Source: Ruania halotolerans | Lineage (GTDB): Bacteria > Actinomycetota > Actinomycetes > Actinomycetales > Beutenbergiaceae | NCBI RefSeq assembly: GCF_021049285.1 | Contig: NZ_CP088017.1 | Location: 2,801,380-2,865,379, forward strand | Direction: 5' to 3' | Length of the DNA: 64,000 nt | Made by a program: the position numbers and the translations under genes | Notes under the pieces: model-generated | The model's database searches: none | What the model was told of the DNA's origin: nothing | The model's input: only the letters and a program-made list of their open reading frames with translations | In this document: piece after piece, positions 44,789-54,502 of the stretch | Layout: each line of letters opens with the position of its first letter | Numbering within the stretch: position 1 is the first letter of the stretch

Positions 44789-46945
44789 TCAAGCCCGTTC
44801 GCGCAGCTCGTGGGTGAGGGCGGTGACCAAGGAGGCGAACCGCGCGTTCCCCGCCAGGTCCTCCACCAGCACCACCTGTTCGCCGCCGTCGGCCAACGGG
44901 ATCTTCCAGTTCGGGTACTCCGTATCCGTCCCGGGTTGGTTCTGGGCGCGCCGCTCCCCCACGGCATCGGCCAGGGACACACCCACAAGCATCGACGGCG
45001 TCTGCGCCACGTACCGGTGCAGTGCCTCCACCACCTGCCGCTCCGTGGGGTGCTGCGGAAGCAGGAAGCGCTCCTGGAGGACCTCCAGCATCCGCTCCCG
45101 CTCGATTCGTGCCGCGAGGCGCACCTGGGCGACCGGTTCGCTGAGCAGGCCAAGGCGCTCGCGTAGATCGACGTGTTCCTCAGCCAGGTACCCGGCCGTG
45201 GGCGGCAGATCGTGCGTGGTCACCGTGGCCAACACCAATTCGCGGTAGTCCTCGGCGGGGCGTGGACGCCCGTCCACCTGTTCGAACCACAGGACGGAGG
45301 TACCGAGCACACCGCGTTCGCTGAGGTAATCGCGCACCCACGGCTCCACCGTGCCCAGGTCCTCACCGATCACCATGGCGCCGGCCAGGTGTGCTTCCAG
45401 GGCCAACACCCCCACCATGGCTTCGTGGTCATAGGTCACGTAGGCGCCTGCACCGGCCGGCGCGCCCTCAGGAATCCACCACAGCCGGAACAGGCCCATG
45501 ATGTGGTCCACCCGGATCGCGCCGGCGTGCCGGAGCACAGTGCGCACGAGGTCGCGCAACGGTGCGTAGCCCGCCTCGGCGAGCTCGTCGGGGCGCCATG
45601 GCGGCTGCGACCAGTTCTGTCCTTGCTGGTTGTACATGTCCGGTGGGGCACCCACTGACATTCCACGCGCGAACACGTGACGCATCGACCACGCGTCAGC
45701 ACCCTCCGGGTGCACACCGACCGCGAGATCCTGCATGACCCCGATCCGCATCCCGGACTCCCGCGCGATCCGCGCCGCCCGGGCCAGCTGTTCGTCGGCC
45801 ACCCACTGCAGCCAACAATGAAAGTTCACCCGGTCGGCCAGTGTGCGGCGCAATGCGGTCAGGGAGGCCGCGGTGGCGTCATCGGTGAGGGGCCAGGACT
45901 CCTCGTCGTAGGCCTCCGTGACGGCGCACCACAGGGCGAAGTCCTCCAGCCCTTGGCCATGCTCGGCGCGGAAGCGATCCAACTCCCGCTGCCGGGAACG
46001 GCTGCGACCGCTCGCGAAGATCGTCTCCAGGGCCGACTTCTTCTCCTGCCACACCGCGTCCCGGTCCAGCGGTCCGGAACTGGAGTTCATCTGCTGCACG
46101 GACTCCGCACCCCACTCCATCAGGGTCCGTTGGGCGTTCGGCAGGTACCCAGCCTCCAGGATCTCCTCGGGGCGGATGTAGAGCGGATTCACGAAACGGC
46201 GAGTGGCCGGGAGGTAGGGCGAGGGCGTCAGCGGTGGACTCGGCTCAGCGGCATGGACCGGATTGATCAGCAGGAAGTCCGCACCCACCTCGCCGGCCAG
46301 TCCGGCGAGTTCAGCGAGGTCAGCGAAGTCGCCGATTCCCCACGAACGTGCCGAACGCACGGAGTACAGCTGCGCCATCAGGCCCCAGGCGCGACCGCCG
46401 AGATCGGCCCGCAGTTCTGGTCGTGGCAACGTCGCCGGAGTGACGGCGAGCGGAGCGCGCGCAGGCCCACCCGGTGCCGGACCGGTCCCGCCGACCTCGG
46501 CGACGATCTCGTGCCATCCCAGCGGCAGGTCATCGGGGAGTTCGAAGGTGGCCCGGCCGATCCGGGAACCGTCCACATCGCGGGGTTCGACCCAGGTGTC
46601 CAACTGCACCAGCGGGCGAGAACCCCCACCATCGAGTTCGAGCCACACCCGGACGGCGGCCCCGTCCGGCACATGCACCGCCACCGAACTGGTCTGCCCG
46701 GCGCACATCACCACACACGAGGGCAAGGTGCGCCGCCACGGTGCCAGTGTGGCTTCGCGCCGGGAGGCCCTGACCTCCTCCGGGGTGTCAGCGGGCACTC
46801 CCATGGCGGCGAGCACCGCGCGGACAGTGGACGCGGCTACTTCGCGTCGCGCGCCATGGAAGTCCCAGAAGTGCGTGGCGACCCCGTGTGCAGCAGCGAG
46901 TTTGCGCAGGTCGCTGCTGAGGGCGTCATTGCTCTGTTCCGTCAC
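44789..46945 (-). CDS. malQ: 4-alpha-glucanotransferase (amylomaltase)
   Basis: GH77 enzyme of 718 aa that transfers alpha-1,4-glucan segments during maltodextrin use. It carries the long actinobacterial N-terminal extension of about 170 residues with a beta-sandwich domain. The catalytic Asp is in AIRVDHIMGLFRLWWIPEG, the acid/base Glu in VIGEDLGTVEP and the third acid in TTHDLPPTAGY. GTG 46945 was chosen. An in-frame TTG at 46957 has GGGGAG too close to it. It lies between the two PTS enzyme II genes. Confidence 0.94.
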   Translation of the reverse strand: MTEQSNDALSSDLRKLAAAHGVATHFWDFHGARREVAASTVRAVLAAMGVPADTPEEVRASRREATLAPWRRTLPSCVVMCAGQTSSVAVHVPDGAAVRVWLELDGGGSRPLVQLDTWVEPRDVDGSRIGRATFELPDDLPLGWHEIVAEVGGTGPAPGGPARAPLAVTPATLPRPELRADLGGRAWGLMAQLYSVRSARSWGIGDFADLAELAGLAGEVGADFLLINPVHAAEPSPPLTPSPYLPATRRFVNPLYIRPEEILEAGYLPNAQRTLMEWGAESVQQMNSSSGPLDRDAVWQEKKSALETIFASGRSRSRQRELDRFRAEHGQGLEDFALWCAVTEAYDEESWPLTDDATAASLTALRRTLADRVNFHCWLQWVADEQLARAARIARESGMRIGVMQDLAVGVHPEGADAWSMRHVFARGMSVGAPPDMYNQQGQNWSQPPWRPDELAEAGYAPLRDLVRTVLRHAGAIRVDHIMGLFRLWWIPEGAPAGAGAYVTYDHEAMVGVLALEAHLAGAMVIGEDLGTVEPWVRDYLSERGVLGTSVLWFEQVDGRPRPAEDYRELVLATVTTHDLPPTAGYLAEEHVDLRERLGLLSEPVAQVRLAARIERERMLEVLQERFLLPQHPTERQVVEALHRYVAQTPSMLVGVSLADAVGERRAQNQPGTDTEYPNWKIPLADGGEQVVLVEDLAGNARFASLVTALTHELRERA

Positions 46946-47046
46946 GGCGTGGTCCAACGCTCCCCATCATTCGGTGCAACGGCCGTCGACGGCCGCGCCT
47001 ATGACGATCTTGCCAGAGACGCGTGCTTCGCGGAGTGCAGCGGTGC

Positions 47047-47286
47047 TCAGGAGCCTGCGCGAAGACCCTCGATCTCGGCGGCGAGTTCATCTGCCTCGGG
47101 ACCCACCACTACCTGCACGACCCGACCGGATCGCACCACACCGAACGCTCCATGGGAGCGTAGATCGTCTTCGTTCACGGACGAGGGGTCGTTCACCTCG
47201 ACACGAAGACGCGTGATGCACGGCTCCAGGTCGACCACGTTCCCGTCGCCGCCCAGTGCCGCCAAGATGTCTTCGGCCTTGCTCAC
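47047..47286 (-). CDS. PTS glucose-type enzyme IIB domain
   Basis: Stand-alone EIIB of 79 aa with phosphorylated Cys23 in LEPCITRLRVEV, then GAFGVVRSGRVVQVVVGP. It would receive phosphate from EIIA and pass it to sugar at an EIIC, which is not encoded here. GTG 47286 is chosen because AGGAG lies 5 nt upstream, while a GTG at 47292 falls too close. It heads the malQ-crr unit, divergent from ptsI. Confidence 0.93.
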   Translation of the reverse strand: MSKAEDILAALGGDGNVVDLEPCITRLRVEVNDPSSVNEDDLRSHGAFGVVRSGRVVQVVVGPEADELAAEIEGLRAGS

Positions 47287-47395
47287 GTCCACTCCTCAGT
47301 CTCCGGCGCTTGTGATACATCCCACTCTACAACCGCGTGGACCCCGCCACCGCCCACCACCACAATGAACGCAACCGATGACGCGGAGGCGAGCG

Positions 47396-49075
47396 ATGAC
47401 GCACAGTGACCAGAAGGTCGTCACTGGGGCAGGAGTATCCCCAGGCCGGGCCGCAGGACCGGCGGTACGGATGACGACGGGAGCCGGTGAACCGCCTCGA
47501 CGGCGCAGTTCGGTCGATCCGGACACGGCCTGCACGGCGATCGCCGATGCGGCCACCGCAGTCGCGCACGATCTCGCTGCACGGGCCGAGACCACTGAGG
47601 GGACGGCTCGCGACGTGCTGGAGACCACCGCACAGATCGCACAGGACCCCACTCTCGTCTCCGACGCCCAGCAGCGGGTACGTGAATCGCAGCTCAGTCC
47701 CGAACGTGCCGTGTGGGAGGCCGCAGGCGCGGTGGCGGACCAGTTCGAGTCTCTCGGCGGATACCTCGCCGAGCGGGCCCGGGACGTGACCGATGTGCGC
47801 GACCGGATTGTGGCCCACCTCCTTGGCGCCCCCACCCCGGGAGTTCCGACCCGTGAAGAGCCGTTCATCCTCATCGCCCGTGACCTCGCCCCGGCGGATA
47901 CGGCACAGCTCGATCCGCACGTAGTGCGCGCGCTGGTCACCGAAGAGGGTGGTCCGACCTCGCACACGGCAATCCTGGCTCGAGCCCTCGGGATCCCGGC
48001 CGTCGTGGGCGTGGGTGAGGCATTGGACCGCATCGCCACCGACGAGCTGGTGCTCGTGGACGGTGGCGCCGGCCGGGTGTATTTGGACCCCTCGCCTGAG
48101 GCCGTGCAAGCCGCTCGGACCCGCACCACGGCACGCACCTTCACCCCGCCGGGGACGACGAAGGACGGGCACCGGGTCGAGCTCCTGGCGAACGTGGGCG
48201 AGGTGGCCGAGGCCGAGCCGGCAGCGGCCTCGGGCGCCGAAGGTGTGGGCCTGTTCCGGACCGAGTTCTGCTTCCTGGATCGTGACGATGAACCCAGCGT
48301 CGATGAGCAGGTCGACGCGTACTCAGCAGTGTTGCGCGCGTTCAGCGGCAAGAAGGTGGTGATCCGCACACTCGATGCGGGTGCGGACAAGCCGATGCCG
48401 TTCCTGACCGACAGCGACGAGGTGAACCCTGCACTCGGTGTACGCGGGTACCGCACCGCGTTACACAACCCGGATGTGCTCGAGCATCAACTGGACGCGA
48501 TCGCCACGGCGGCCGCAGCGCACGAGGCCGACGTCTGGGTGATGGCACCGATGGTCAGCCGGGTGGAGGAGGCAGAGTCCTTCGTGGCCGCCTGTGAAGC
48601 CCACGGACTGCATACCGCGGGCGTGATGGTTGAGGTGCCGAGCGCGGCACTGTTGGCCGGGCCCATGCTGGCTCGGGCCGCCTTCGCCTCCATCGGAACC
48701 AACGATCTGGTCCAGTACACACTCGCAGCTGACCGCCTGCTCGGCGCGCTCGCTCCGCTCTCCACACCGTGGGATCCGGCGGTTCTCCGGCTGATCCAAC
48801 TCACCTGCACCGGCGGGCAGGCGCAGGGCCGCCCGGTTGGCGTCTGTGGAGAGGCGGCTGCCGACCCCGCCCTCGCTGCGGTGCTCGTGGGCCTGGGCGT
48901 GACCAGCCTATCCATGACCCCCCGCGCCCTCGGAGACGTGGCCGCCCTGCTGAACGCGGTGACCCTGGCCGAATGCCGCACGGTCGCGGGGCTGGCAGTG
49001 GCCGCCGAGAGCTCTGAGGATGCACGCGCCGCAGTCCGTGGGGCGCTCCCGGTTCTCGCTGAGCTCGCGCTGTGA
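47396..49075 (+). CDS. ptsI: PTS enzyme I (phosphoenolpyruvate-protein phosphotransferase)
   Basis: Enzyme I of 559 aa. The phospho-His is in [21 protein letters not shown] near residue 187. PEP-binding motifs [10 protein letters not shown] and the C-terminal [11 protein letters not shown] with the active Cys are present. ATG 47396 has GGAGG 6 nt upstream, better than ATG 47378. It is divergent from the EIIB gene with a 109-bp gap. HPr (ptsH) is missing from the window. Confidence 0.96.
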   Translation: MTHSDQKVVTGAGVSPGRAAGPAVRMTTGAGEPPRRRSSVDPDTACTAIADAATAVAHDLAARAETTEGTARDVLETTAQIAQDPTLVSDAQQRVRESQLSPERAVWEAAGAVADQFESLGGYLAERARDVTDVRDRIVAHLLGAPTPGVPTREEPFILIARDLAPADTAQLDPHVVRALVTEEGGPTSHTAILARALGIPAVVGVGEALDRIATDELVLVDGGAGRVYLDPSPEAVQAARTRTTARTFTPPGTTKDGHRVELLANVGEVAEAEPAAASGAEGVGLFRTEFCFLDRDDEPSVDEQVDAYSAVLRAFSGKKVVIRTLDAGADKPMPFLTDSDEVNPALGVRGYRTALHNPDVLEHQLDAIATAAAAHEADVWVMAPMVSRVEEAESFVAACEAHGLHTAGVMVEVPSAALLAGPMLARAAFASIGTNDLVQYTLAADRLLGALAPLSTPWDPAVLRLIQLTCTGGQAQGRPVGVCGEAAADPALAAVLVGLGVTSLSMTPRALGDVAALLNAVTLAECRTVAGLAVAAESSEDARAAVRGALPVLAELAL

Positions 49076-49130
49076 TCATGGCCTCGCCGCACCCGCACCG
49101 ACCGGTCCACGGACGGCCTACGCTGGGACG

Positions 49131-49598
49131 GTGAGCACGAACCCCGCGAGCAATGCCGGACAGCGCCCCACCCTTGGCCTCAGTTCGAGCGGTCGCCCAG
49201 CTGCGAACCAGCCTGAGACCGTCTCCTTCTACGAGGCGGTCGGCGGCGAGCAAACCTTCCGCGCGATCGTGCACCGGTTCTACGAGTTGGTCGCCACGGA
49301 TGACCTGATGCGCCCGATGTACCCCGAAGAAGATCTCGGACCGGCCGAAGACCGGCTCCGGATGTTCCTTGAGCAGTACTGGGGCGGCCCCACCACCTAC
49401 TCGGACACGCGCGGGCACCCGCGCCTTCGGATGCGGCATGCTCCCTTCCGGGTCACGCCCGCAGCCCGGGACCGATGGCTGGCTCATATGCGCGTGGCAG
49501 TGGACGAGGCCGGCCTTGCCCCGATGTACAAGGCCACACTCTGGGACTACCTGGAGCGCGCCGCGCACTCCATGGTGAACACATTCGAGGAGAACTGA
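49131..49598 (+). CDS. glbO: Group II truncated hemoglobin
   Basis: Truncated globin of 155 aa with an N-terminal extension of about 25 residues. Group II features are present: [45 protein letters not shown] (with Tyr and Trp near the haem) and the proximal-side [18 protein letters not shown] 49131 was chosen. Proposed roles of GlbO include oxygen or NO handling under low oxygen. It is followed closely by tesB. Confidence 0.93.
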   Translation: MSTNPASNAGQRPTLGLSSSGRPAANQPETVSFYEAVGGEQTFRAIVHRFYELVATDDLMRPMYPEEDLGPAEDRLRMFLEQYWGGPTTYSDTRGHPRLRMRHAPFRVTPAARDRWLAHMRVAVDEAGLAPMYKATLWDYLERAAHSMVNTFEEN

Positions 49599-49602
49599 GG
49601 CG

Positions 49603-50493
49603 ATGAACGGCTCGACAACCGCACAGCACTCGGAACCGGAGCCCCTCGCAGCCGTGCTGGCCGCTCTTGAACTCGACCAGACCGGAGACGACACTTTCGT
49701 CGGAAGTTCCCTGCCCCAGTTGCACGGGCGCGTTTACGGCGGGCAGGTACTCGCGCAAGCGTTGCTGGCCGCGGGACGCACCGTGAGCGAGGGCCGTCTC
49801 CCCCACTCCGTGCACGGGTACTTCCTGCGGCCGGGCGCCCTGGACGAACCGATCACGTTCGCCGTCGAACGCCTGCGCGACGGCCGCTCGTTCAGCGCCC
49901 GGCGCACCCACGCGCTGCAGTCCGGGGTGCCGATCCTGTCGATGATCACCTCGTTCCAGGAAGAGCAGGTCGGCCTCGAGCACGCCGACGAGATGCCGGA
50001 TGTCCCGGCCCCGGAATCGCTCCCGAGCTCGGTCGAACTGTTCAACTCCCTCGACCACCCGGTGGCGCAGTTCTTCTACCGCAACGGCGCCTTCGACCTG
50101 CGGCATACGGCCGGGAACCTGTTCACCGGACCGGCCGCGGAGCCCACAGACCACCAGTTCCTGTGGATGCGATCTCGCGCGCCGATCCCCGGCGACCAAC
50201 TCCAGCAGCGCGCGCTGCTCGCCTACGCCTGCGACCAGGTCATGTTGGAACCGATCATGCGGCGGCACGGACTGTCCTGGATGACCCCGGAGGCCAGCGT
50301 GGCCAGCCTGGACCACGCCATGTGGTGGCACCGCGACGTCGATGCCGGCGAGTGGTTGCTCTATGCGCAGTCCTCCCCCTCCGCCCGAGGAGGGCGCGGC
50401 CTCGGTGCAGCGAAGGTGTTCAGCCGGGACGGTGAGCTGGTGGCCACCATTGCGCAGGAGGGCATGGTCCGGGTGCCGCAGGCGCGCAACTGA
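49603..50493 (+). CDS. tesB: Acyl-CoA thioesterase II
   Basis: Double hot-dog TesB of 296 aa. The first half has GRVYGGQVLAQALLAAGRTV and the catalytic-site region SVHGYFLRPGALDEPITF, and the second half has SLDHAMWWHRDVDAGEWLLY with the catalytic Asp. It hydrolyses acyl-CoA to free acid and CoA. ATG 49603 lies 4 bp after the globin stop, so the two are probably co-transcribed. Confidence 0.93.
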   Translation: MNGSTTAQHSEPEPLAAVLAALELDQTGDDTFVGSSLPQLHGRVYGGQVLAQALLAAGRTVSEGRLPHSVHGYFLRPGALDEPITFAVERLRDGRSFSARRTHALQSGVPILSMITSFQEEQVGLEHADEMPDVPAPESLPSSVELFNSLDHPVAQFFYRNGAFDLRHTAGNLFTGPAAEPTDHQFLWMRSRAPIPGDQLQQRALLAYACDQVMLEPIMRRHGLSWMTPEASVASLDHAMWWHRDVDAGEWLLYAQSSPSARGGRGLGAAKVFSRDGELVATIAQEGMVRVPQARN

Positions 50494-50602
50494 GACGGTC
50501 GAAGACCCGTAGGACCTATGGCCCTACTGCCGACGAGGCGATGGATGAAGAGTGAGTGTCACAGGGTTCAGCCAGGACCCCCCGCACACAAGGACACTCG
50601 CG

Positions 50603-51163
50603 ATGAGCACCACGACGACTCAGACAGCCACCACCGTGAGGACGCAGGACGACCTCATCCGTTCCGTGTGGGCCCGCCGGGTCCTCGCGATCGGCCGGAT
50701 CGTGATCGGCTTCAGTTTCCTGTGGCCATTCCTGGACAAGACGTTCGGTCTCGGGTTCACCACCCCGGCCGAGCGAGCCTGGATCAATGGCGGCACACCG
50801 GCGCAGGGGTATTTGGGCAACCTCGACCCTGCCCAGCCGCTCTCCGGCCTCTTCCAGGATCTGTTTCTCAACCCCGTCGGGGACACCCTCTTCATGATCG
50901 GCCTGCTCGGCATCGGGGTCGCGATGATCGCCGGGGCCGGCCTGCGCATCGCCGCCGTCACCGGGGCGCTCCTGATGGTCTTCATGTACCTCGTGGCGCT
51001 GCCGTGGATCGGTGAGCCTGCCACGAATCCGATCATCGACTCCCACTGGCACGAGGCACTGCTCCTGATCATCGCTGCAGCCACGCTTGCCGGCGACACC
51101 TGGGGCCTGGGCAAGTGGTGGGCAAGCACAGCCATCGTCCAGCGCTTCCCCTGGTTGCGATAG
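50603..51163 (+). CDS. DoxX-like integral membrane protein
   Basis: Membrane protein of 186 aa with about four transmembrane helices: an N-terminal VLAIGRIVIGFSFLWPFLDKTFG near residue 30, and further helices near 110, 130 and 160. It resembles DoxX/thiosulfate:quinone oxidoreductase large-subunit relatives (TDP family), often of unclear function. ATG 50603 is preceded by AAGGACACTCGCG. No other sulfur oxidation gene is near. Confidence 0.78.
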   Translation: MSTTTTQTATTVRTQDDLIRSVWARRVLAIGRIVIGFSFLWPFLDKTFGLGFTTPAERAWINGGTPAQGYLGNLDPAQPLSGLFQDLFLNPVGDTLFMIGLLGIGVAMIAGAGLRIAAVTGALLMVFMYLVALPWIGEPATNPIIDSHWHEALLLIIAAATLAGDTWGLGKWWASTAIVQRFPWLR

Positions 51164-51190
51164 GACACGTGCGATAGTCGTCGCAACACC

Positions 51191-51221
51191 CTGCGCTCGG
51201 CGGCCTAGCCGCCGAGCGCAG
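51191..51221. terminator. Hairpin straddling the murQ stop codon
   Basis: Perfect 14-bp stem CTGCGCTCGGCGGC (51191-51204)/GCCGCCGAGCGCAG (51208-51221). The 3-nt loop CTA at 51205-51207 is the murQ stop codon (TAG) on the minus strand. It lies between the convergent DoxX-like and murQ genes and could terminate both. Confidence 0.65.
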
Positions 51222-52152
51222 CCACGGCCGACCGGACCCCGGCGGGATCGTGGCTCCGGGCAGGATCGGGGGGGTTCTGCGCCAGTGCTGCCCGCGCCTC
51301 ATCCGCCCCGACGGCGGCGATCAGGCAGACCAGGGCCGTGCGCGGGTCCCCGGCTTCGGCCAGCACAGTCCGGCATTCCTGCTGTGATCGACCGGTGGCC
51401 TGCACCAGCATCCGCACGATCCGCCCGTGCAGCTTCTGGTTCGTGGGCAGCACATCAATCATCAGGTTCGAGTACGTCTTGCCGAGCCGCACCATGGTGG
51501 CCGTGGAGAAGGTGTTCAGCACAAGCTTCTGAGCTGTCCCGGCCTTCATCCGGGTGCTGCCGGTGACCACCTCGGGCCCGGTGTCCACCAACACGGCCAC
51601 GTCGACGAGATCGGCCAGTTCGGCGTGCGGATTGCAGGCGATCAGACCGGTACTCGCGCCCTGCTTCACGGCGGCCTCCAGGGCGCCCCGCACGTAGGGG
51701 GTGCGGCCACTCGCGGCCAAGCCGATCACCAGGTCGCTATCACGCGCGCCGGCAACGTCGGCGGCACCGGCCGCCGGATCGTCCTCAGCGCCTTCCACGG
51801 GGCGGGTCATCGCCTCGGCCCCGCCGGCGAGGAACGCCGTCACCTGGTCATCGCCGACCCGGTAGGTGGGGAGGAGCTCAACGGCGTCGAGCACGGCAAG
51901 GCGACCGGACGTTCCCGATCCGACGTAGAGGATCCGACCACCACTGGCAAGGGCCGCGACGCCGAGTTCGACCAGGGCAGCGATCCGGTCACCGACTGCC
52001 GCCACGGCACCGGCGACGCGGGCGTCCTCGTCGGCGATCAGCCGCACGATGCCGGCAGCGTCCTGAATGTCGATCTCGGCCGTACGCGGGTTGCGCTCCT
52101 CAGTCGGGGACTTCACCTGAAGTAGGGCAGCATCATTGGCATCAGTGGTCAT
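51205..52152 (-). CDS. murQ: N-acetylmuramic acid 6-phosphate etherase
   Basis: SIS-domain enzyme of 315 aa that cleaves the lactyl ether of MurNAc-6-phosphate to give GlcNAc-6-phosphate. ERNPRT near residue 18, YVGSGTSGRLAVLDAVEL, GGAEAM and EVVTGSTRMKAGTAQKLVLN are the family motifs. Its ATG overlaps the nagZ stop (ATGA), a muropeptide-recycling pair. Confidence 0.95.
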   Translation of the reverse strand: MTTDANDAALLQVKSPTEERNPRTAEIDIQDAAGIVRLIADEDARVAGAVAAVGDRIAALVELGVAALASGGRILYVGSGTSGRLAVLDAVELLPTYRVGDDQVTAFLAGGAEAMTRPVEGAEDDPAAGAADVAGARDSDLVIGLAASGRTPYVRGALEAAVKQGASTGLIACNPHAELADLVDVAVLVDTGPEVVTGSTRMKAGTAQKLVLNTFSTATMVRLGKTYSNLMIDVLPTNQKLHGRIVRMLVQATGRSQQECRTVLAEAGDPRTALVCLIAAVGADEARAALAQNPPDPARSHDPAGVRSAVAALGG

Positions 52153-53630
52153 GAACGTCTTCTTCCGGTCGGGGAACTACAGGCCTGCGCAGCGGCGCGG
52201 GCGCTGGCCAGCCCGATACCGTCGGTGAAAACGATGTGCGGGTGGTCCGGGGCCGCCTCGGCCACTCCGACGTGCACGAGCAGGGCGTCTGGGTGGGCGG
52301 CAAGGACATCCGCCAGGCGCCCATCAGGTTCACGGGATACGACGGCCAGCCGGCGCCCCGGCGGGATCGTGCTGCCCCCGGGGCCTTGGAGGTCGACCGG
52401 CACGAGACCACAGGCCTCGATCAATTCACCGGTCATCGGACCGGACGTGGCTCCGGCTGCCTGGTCCCAGCGCACGATCAGGTCCGTGACGACGTCCCCT
52501 GGCCGCAGGTGCACGTCGCCTCGCGTACGGATCGCTCGCCGTGCCGCCTCAGTGCCGACTCTCTCGACGGCGTCCCGTGCGCTCTCCACGTCGGTCGCCG
52601 TGACCGCAGATCGCCGCGCACGCCGCAGTGTTGCGATCCGTGCGGCCGCCTCGTGCAGGCGGGACTCGTCCAGATGACCGCCCCGGACGGCGGCCTCGAT
52701 CGTGGCGACCACCTCGCCGAAGTGAGCTCCGTCGTCAGCCACTTCAGCCGTGGAGCCCAGGCAGAGCAGGTCGGCCCCCGCCGCGAGCGCTCGCACGCAC
52801 GCAGCGCCCACCCCGTCGGCAGAAACGGCCTTCATGTCCAGGGCGTCGGTCACCAGCGGACCGGTGAACCCGAGCCCGCGGGCGCGGGCGAGGATCGTCG
52901 TCGAGAGAGAGGCAGGGGCGCCGGTATCGAGTGCGGGCACCATCAGATGACCGACCATCAGCGCATCCATCCCCTCCTCGATCGCGGCCCGGAAGGGCGC
53001 CAGATCACGAGCTTCGAGGATGTGCTCATCCACATCGAGTTCGGGCATGGCCAGGTGTGAGTCGACGTTGGTGTCCCCATGGCCGGGGAAGTGTTTACCC
53101 CCACTGAGAACGCCCGCACCGCGCAGACCACGCACCACGGCGCGGCCGTGGCGAGCCACGAGTTCGGGGGCGGCTCCGAAGGCGCGGGCCCCGATGACCG
53201 GGTTGTCCGGGCGGGCGGCCACATCGAGAACCGGCGCGAACGTGAGGTCGAACCCGCATGCGGCGAGTAGGGCGCCCATGGCATGGGCACACGACTCGGT
53301 GAGTTGCACATCGTCCACAGCCCCGAGAGCGGCCGGTGCCGGGAGCAGTGAGCCGGTATCGGCCTGCAAACGAGTGACGTTGCCGCCTTCTTCGTCGATT
53401 GTGATCAACAGATCAGGATGGGCTCGGCGTAGGTCGGCGTTCAGGCGCGCGGTGGTGGCCAGGTCGGGGGTGTTCTGAGCGAACAGCAGCACGCCAGCCA
53501 GATCGTTGGCGTCGGCCACCCACTCGGGCACCGAGACCCCCGAGAATCCGGGCAGCAGCACGGCATGGATTGCACGGCGCAACGCTCCCGTCATCGCTGC
53601 CTCGATGGCGTGGCTGCTGTGCGGTTGCAT
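52149..53630 (-). CDS. nagZ: Beta-N-acetylglucosaminidase, GH3 (NagZ)
   Basis: GH3 hydrolase of 493 aa that removes GlcNAc from muropeptides. The NagZ motif GGKHFPGHGDTNVDSH is near residue 180, with TIDEEGGNVTRL near 77 and the catalytic Asp in LVTDALDMKAV. There is no signal peptide, so it is predicted to be cytoplasmic. The C-terminal 150 residues form an extra domain seen in Gram-positive NagZ. Start ATG 53630 is the first gene of nagZ-murQ. Other ATGs are near (residue 13). Confidence 0.93.
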   Translation of the reverse strand: MQPHSSHAIEAAMTGALRRAIHAVLLPGFSGVSVPEWVADANDLAGVLLFAQNTPDLATTARLNADLRRAHPDLLITIDEEGGNVTRLQADTGSLLPAPAALGAVDDVQLTESCAHAMGALLAACGFDLTFAPVLDVAARPDNPVIGARAFGAAPELVARHGRAVVRGLRGAGVLSGGKHFPGHGDTNVDSHLAMPELDVDEHILEARDLAPFRAAIEEGMDALMVGHLMVPALDTGAPASLSTTILARARGLGFTGPLVTDALDMKAVSADGVGAACVRALAAGADLLCLGSTAEVADDGAHFGEVVATIEAAVRGGHLDESRLHEAAARIATLRRARRSAVTATDVESARDAVERVGTEAARRAIRTRGDVHLRPGDVVTDLIVRWDQAAGATSGPMTGELIEACGLVPVDLQGPGGSTIPPGRRLAVVSREPDGRLADVLAAHPDALLVHVGVAEAAPDHPHIVFTDGIGLASARAAAQACSSPTGRRRS

Positions 53631-53729
53631 CGGCGCTGGAATGTCACCCGCACACCCTAGCCCGCGGCCGGGACTCGGTGTGATCGACCCCTCACTTCCG
53701 CGAGATTCGGCGCATCCCGACCGTCCCGT

Positions 53730-53750
53730 CTCACTATTTGGTCTAGTGAG
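53730..53750 (+). promoter_or_regulatory. Perfect 7-bp inverted repeat upstream of ectA
   Basis: CTCACTA (53730-53736)/TAGTGAG (53744-53750) with the 7-nt spacer TTTGGTC, about 146 bp before the ectA ATG in a 265-bp gap. It is AT-rich against its surroundings, as operator sites often are. A TACCGT hexamer (53880-53885) 10 nt before ectA may be a -10, which would leave little or no leader. Confidence 0.35.
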
Positions 53751-53895
53751 GGTGGGCGTGACAGGGATCTCGCTCAGGGGTGACCTTTCCGCATCAGGAT
53801 GCCGGAGAGTGGTGGGCTGGGACCCGGCACGAGGCGGCTGTCAGGGGTATACCCGGTTCCCATCGCTGCCGGGAGTGGCTACCGTAGAGAGCCGT

Positions 53896-54420
53896 ATGAC
53901 GAAGCCAACAAGTGCAGACTCGACCAATCCGATGCCTACCCGTGACGATCTGAGCATTCGCGGCACCACCGTTGCTGACGGACGTGCGATGTGGGAACTG
54001 GCCCGCGAGTGCGGGCTCGATCTCAACACCTCATACGCGTACCTGATCCTCGCCGGAGACTTCTCCTCCAGTTGTCGTCTGGCGCTGCTGGGCACCGAAC
54101 CCGTGGGCTATGTCCTCGGGTACCGTCCGCAGGACCGCCCCGACCATCTGTTCGTGTGGCAGGTCGGCGTGAGCGCCCGTGCACGCGGACGCGGGGTGGC
54201 AGGTCGCATGCTGCACGATCTGCTCGATACGAACCCGGACGTGACGGCGCTGGAGGCGACCGTCGAAGAGTCCAACGACGCATCTCGTGCCTTGTTCACC
54301 GCTGTTGCGCGCAGCCGTGGCGGCGAATTGACCTGGAGCGAAGGGCTGCGAGCCGAGGACTTCCCGGACGACCACCCCGGTGAGCCCCGCCTGGAGATCA
54401 GCGGTCTGCACGCCCGATGA
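53896..54420 (+). CDS. ectA: L-2,4-diaminobutyrate acetyltransferase
   Basis: GNAT enzyme of 174 aa that acetylates 2,4-diaminobutyrate in ectoine synthesis. ARECGLDLNTSYAYLIL near residue 36 and WQVGVSARARGRGVAGRML near 87 match EctA. The acetyl-CoA loop is RARGRGVAG. It is first of ectABCD. ATG 53896 is taken because the upstream in-frame sequence is non-homologous. Confidence 0.95.
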   Translation: MTKPTSADSTNPMPTRDDLSIRGTTVADGRAMWELARECGLDLNTSYAYLILAGDFSSSCRLALLGTEPVGYVLGYRPQDRPDHLFVWQVGVSARARGRGVAGRMLHDLLDTNPDVTALEATVEESNDASRALFTAVARSRGGELTWSEGLRAEDFPDDHPGEPRLEISGLHAR

Positions 54421-54502
54421 ACGAGATACAGGAGCGTCGGCGAACGACTCTCCTCGACCACCACCTGATGGCTGAACCCAGCCGCGACCACGAAAGAATG
54501 GC

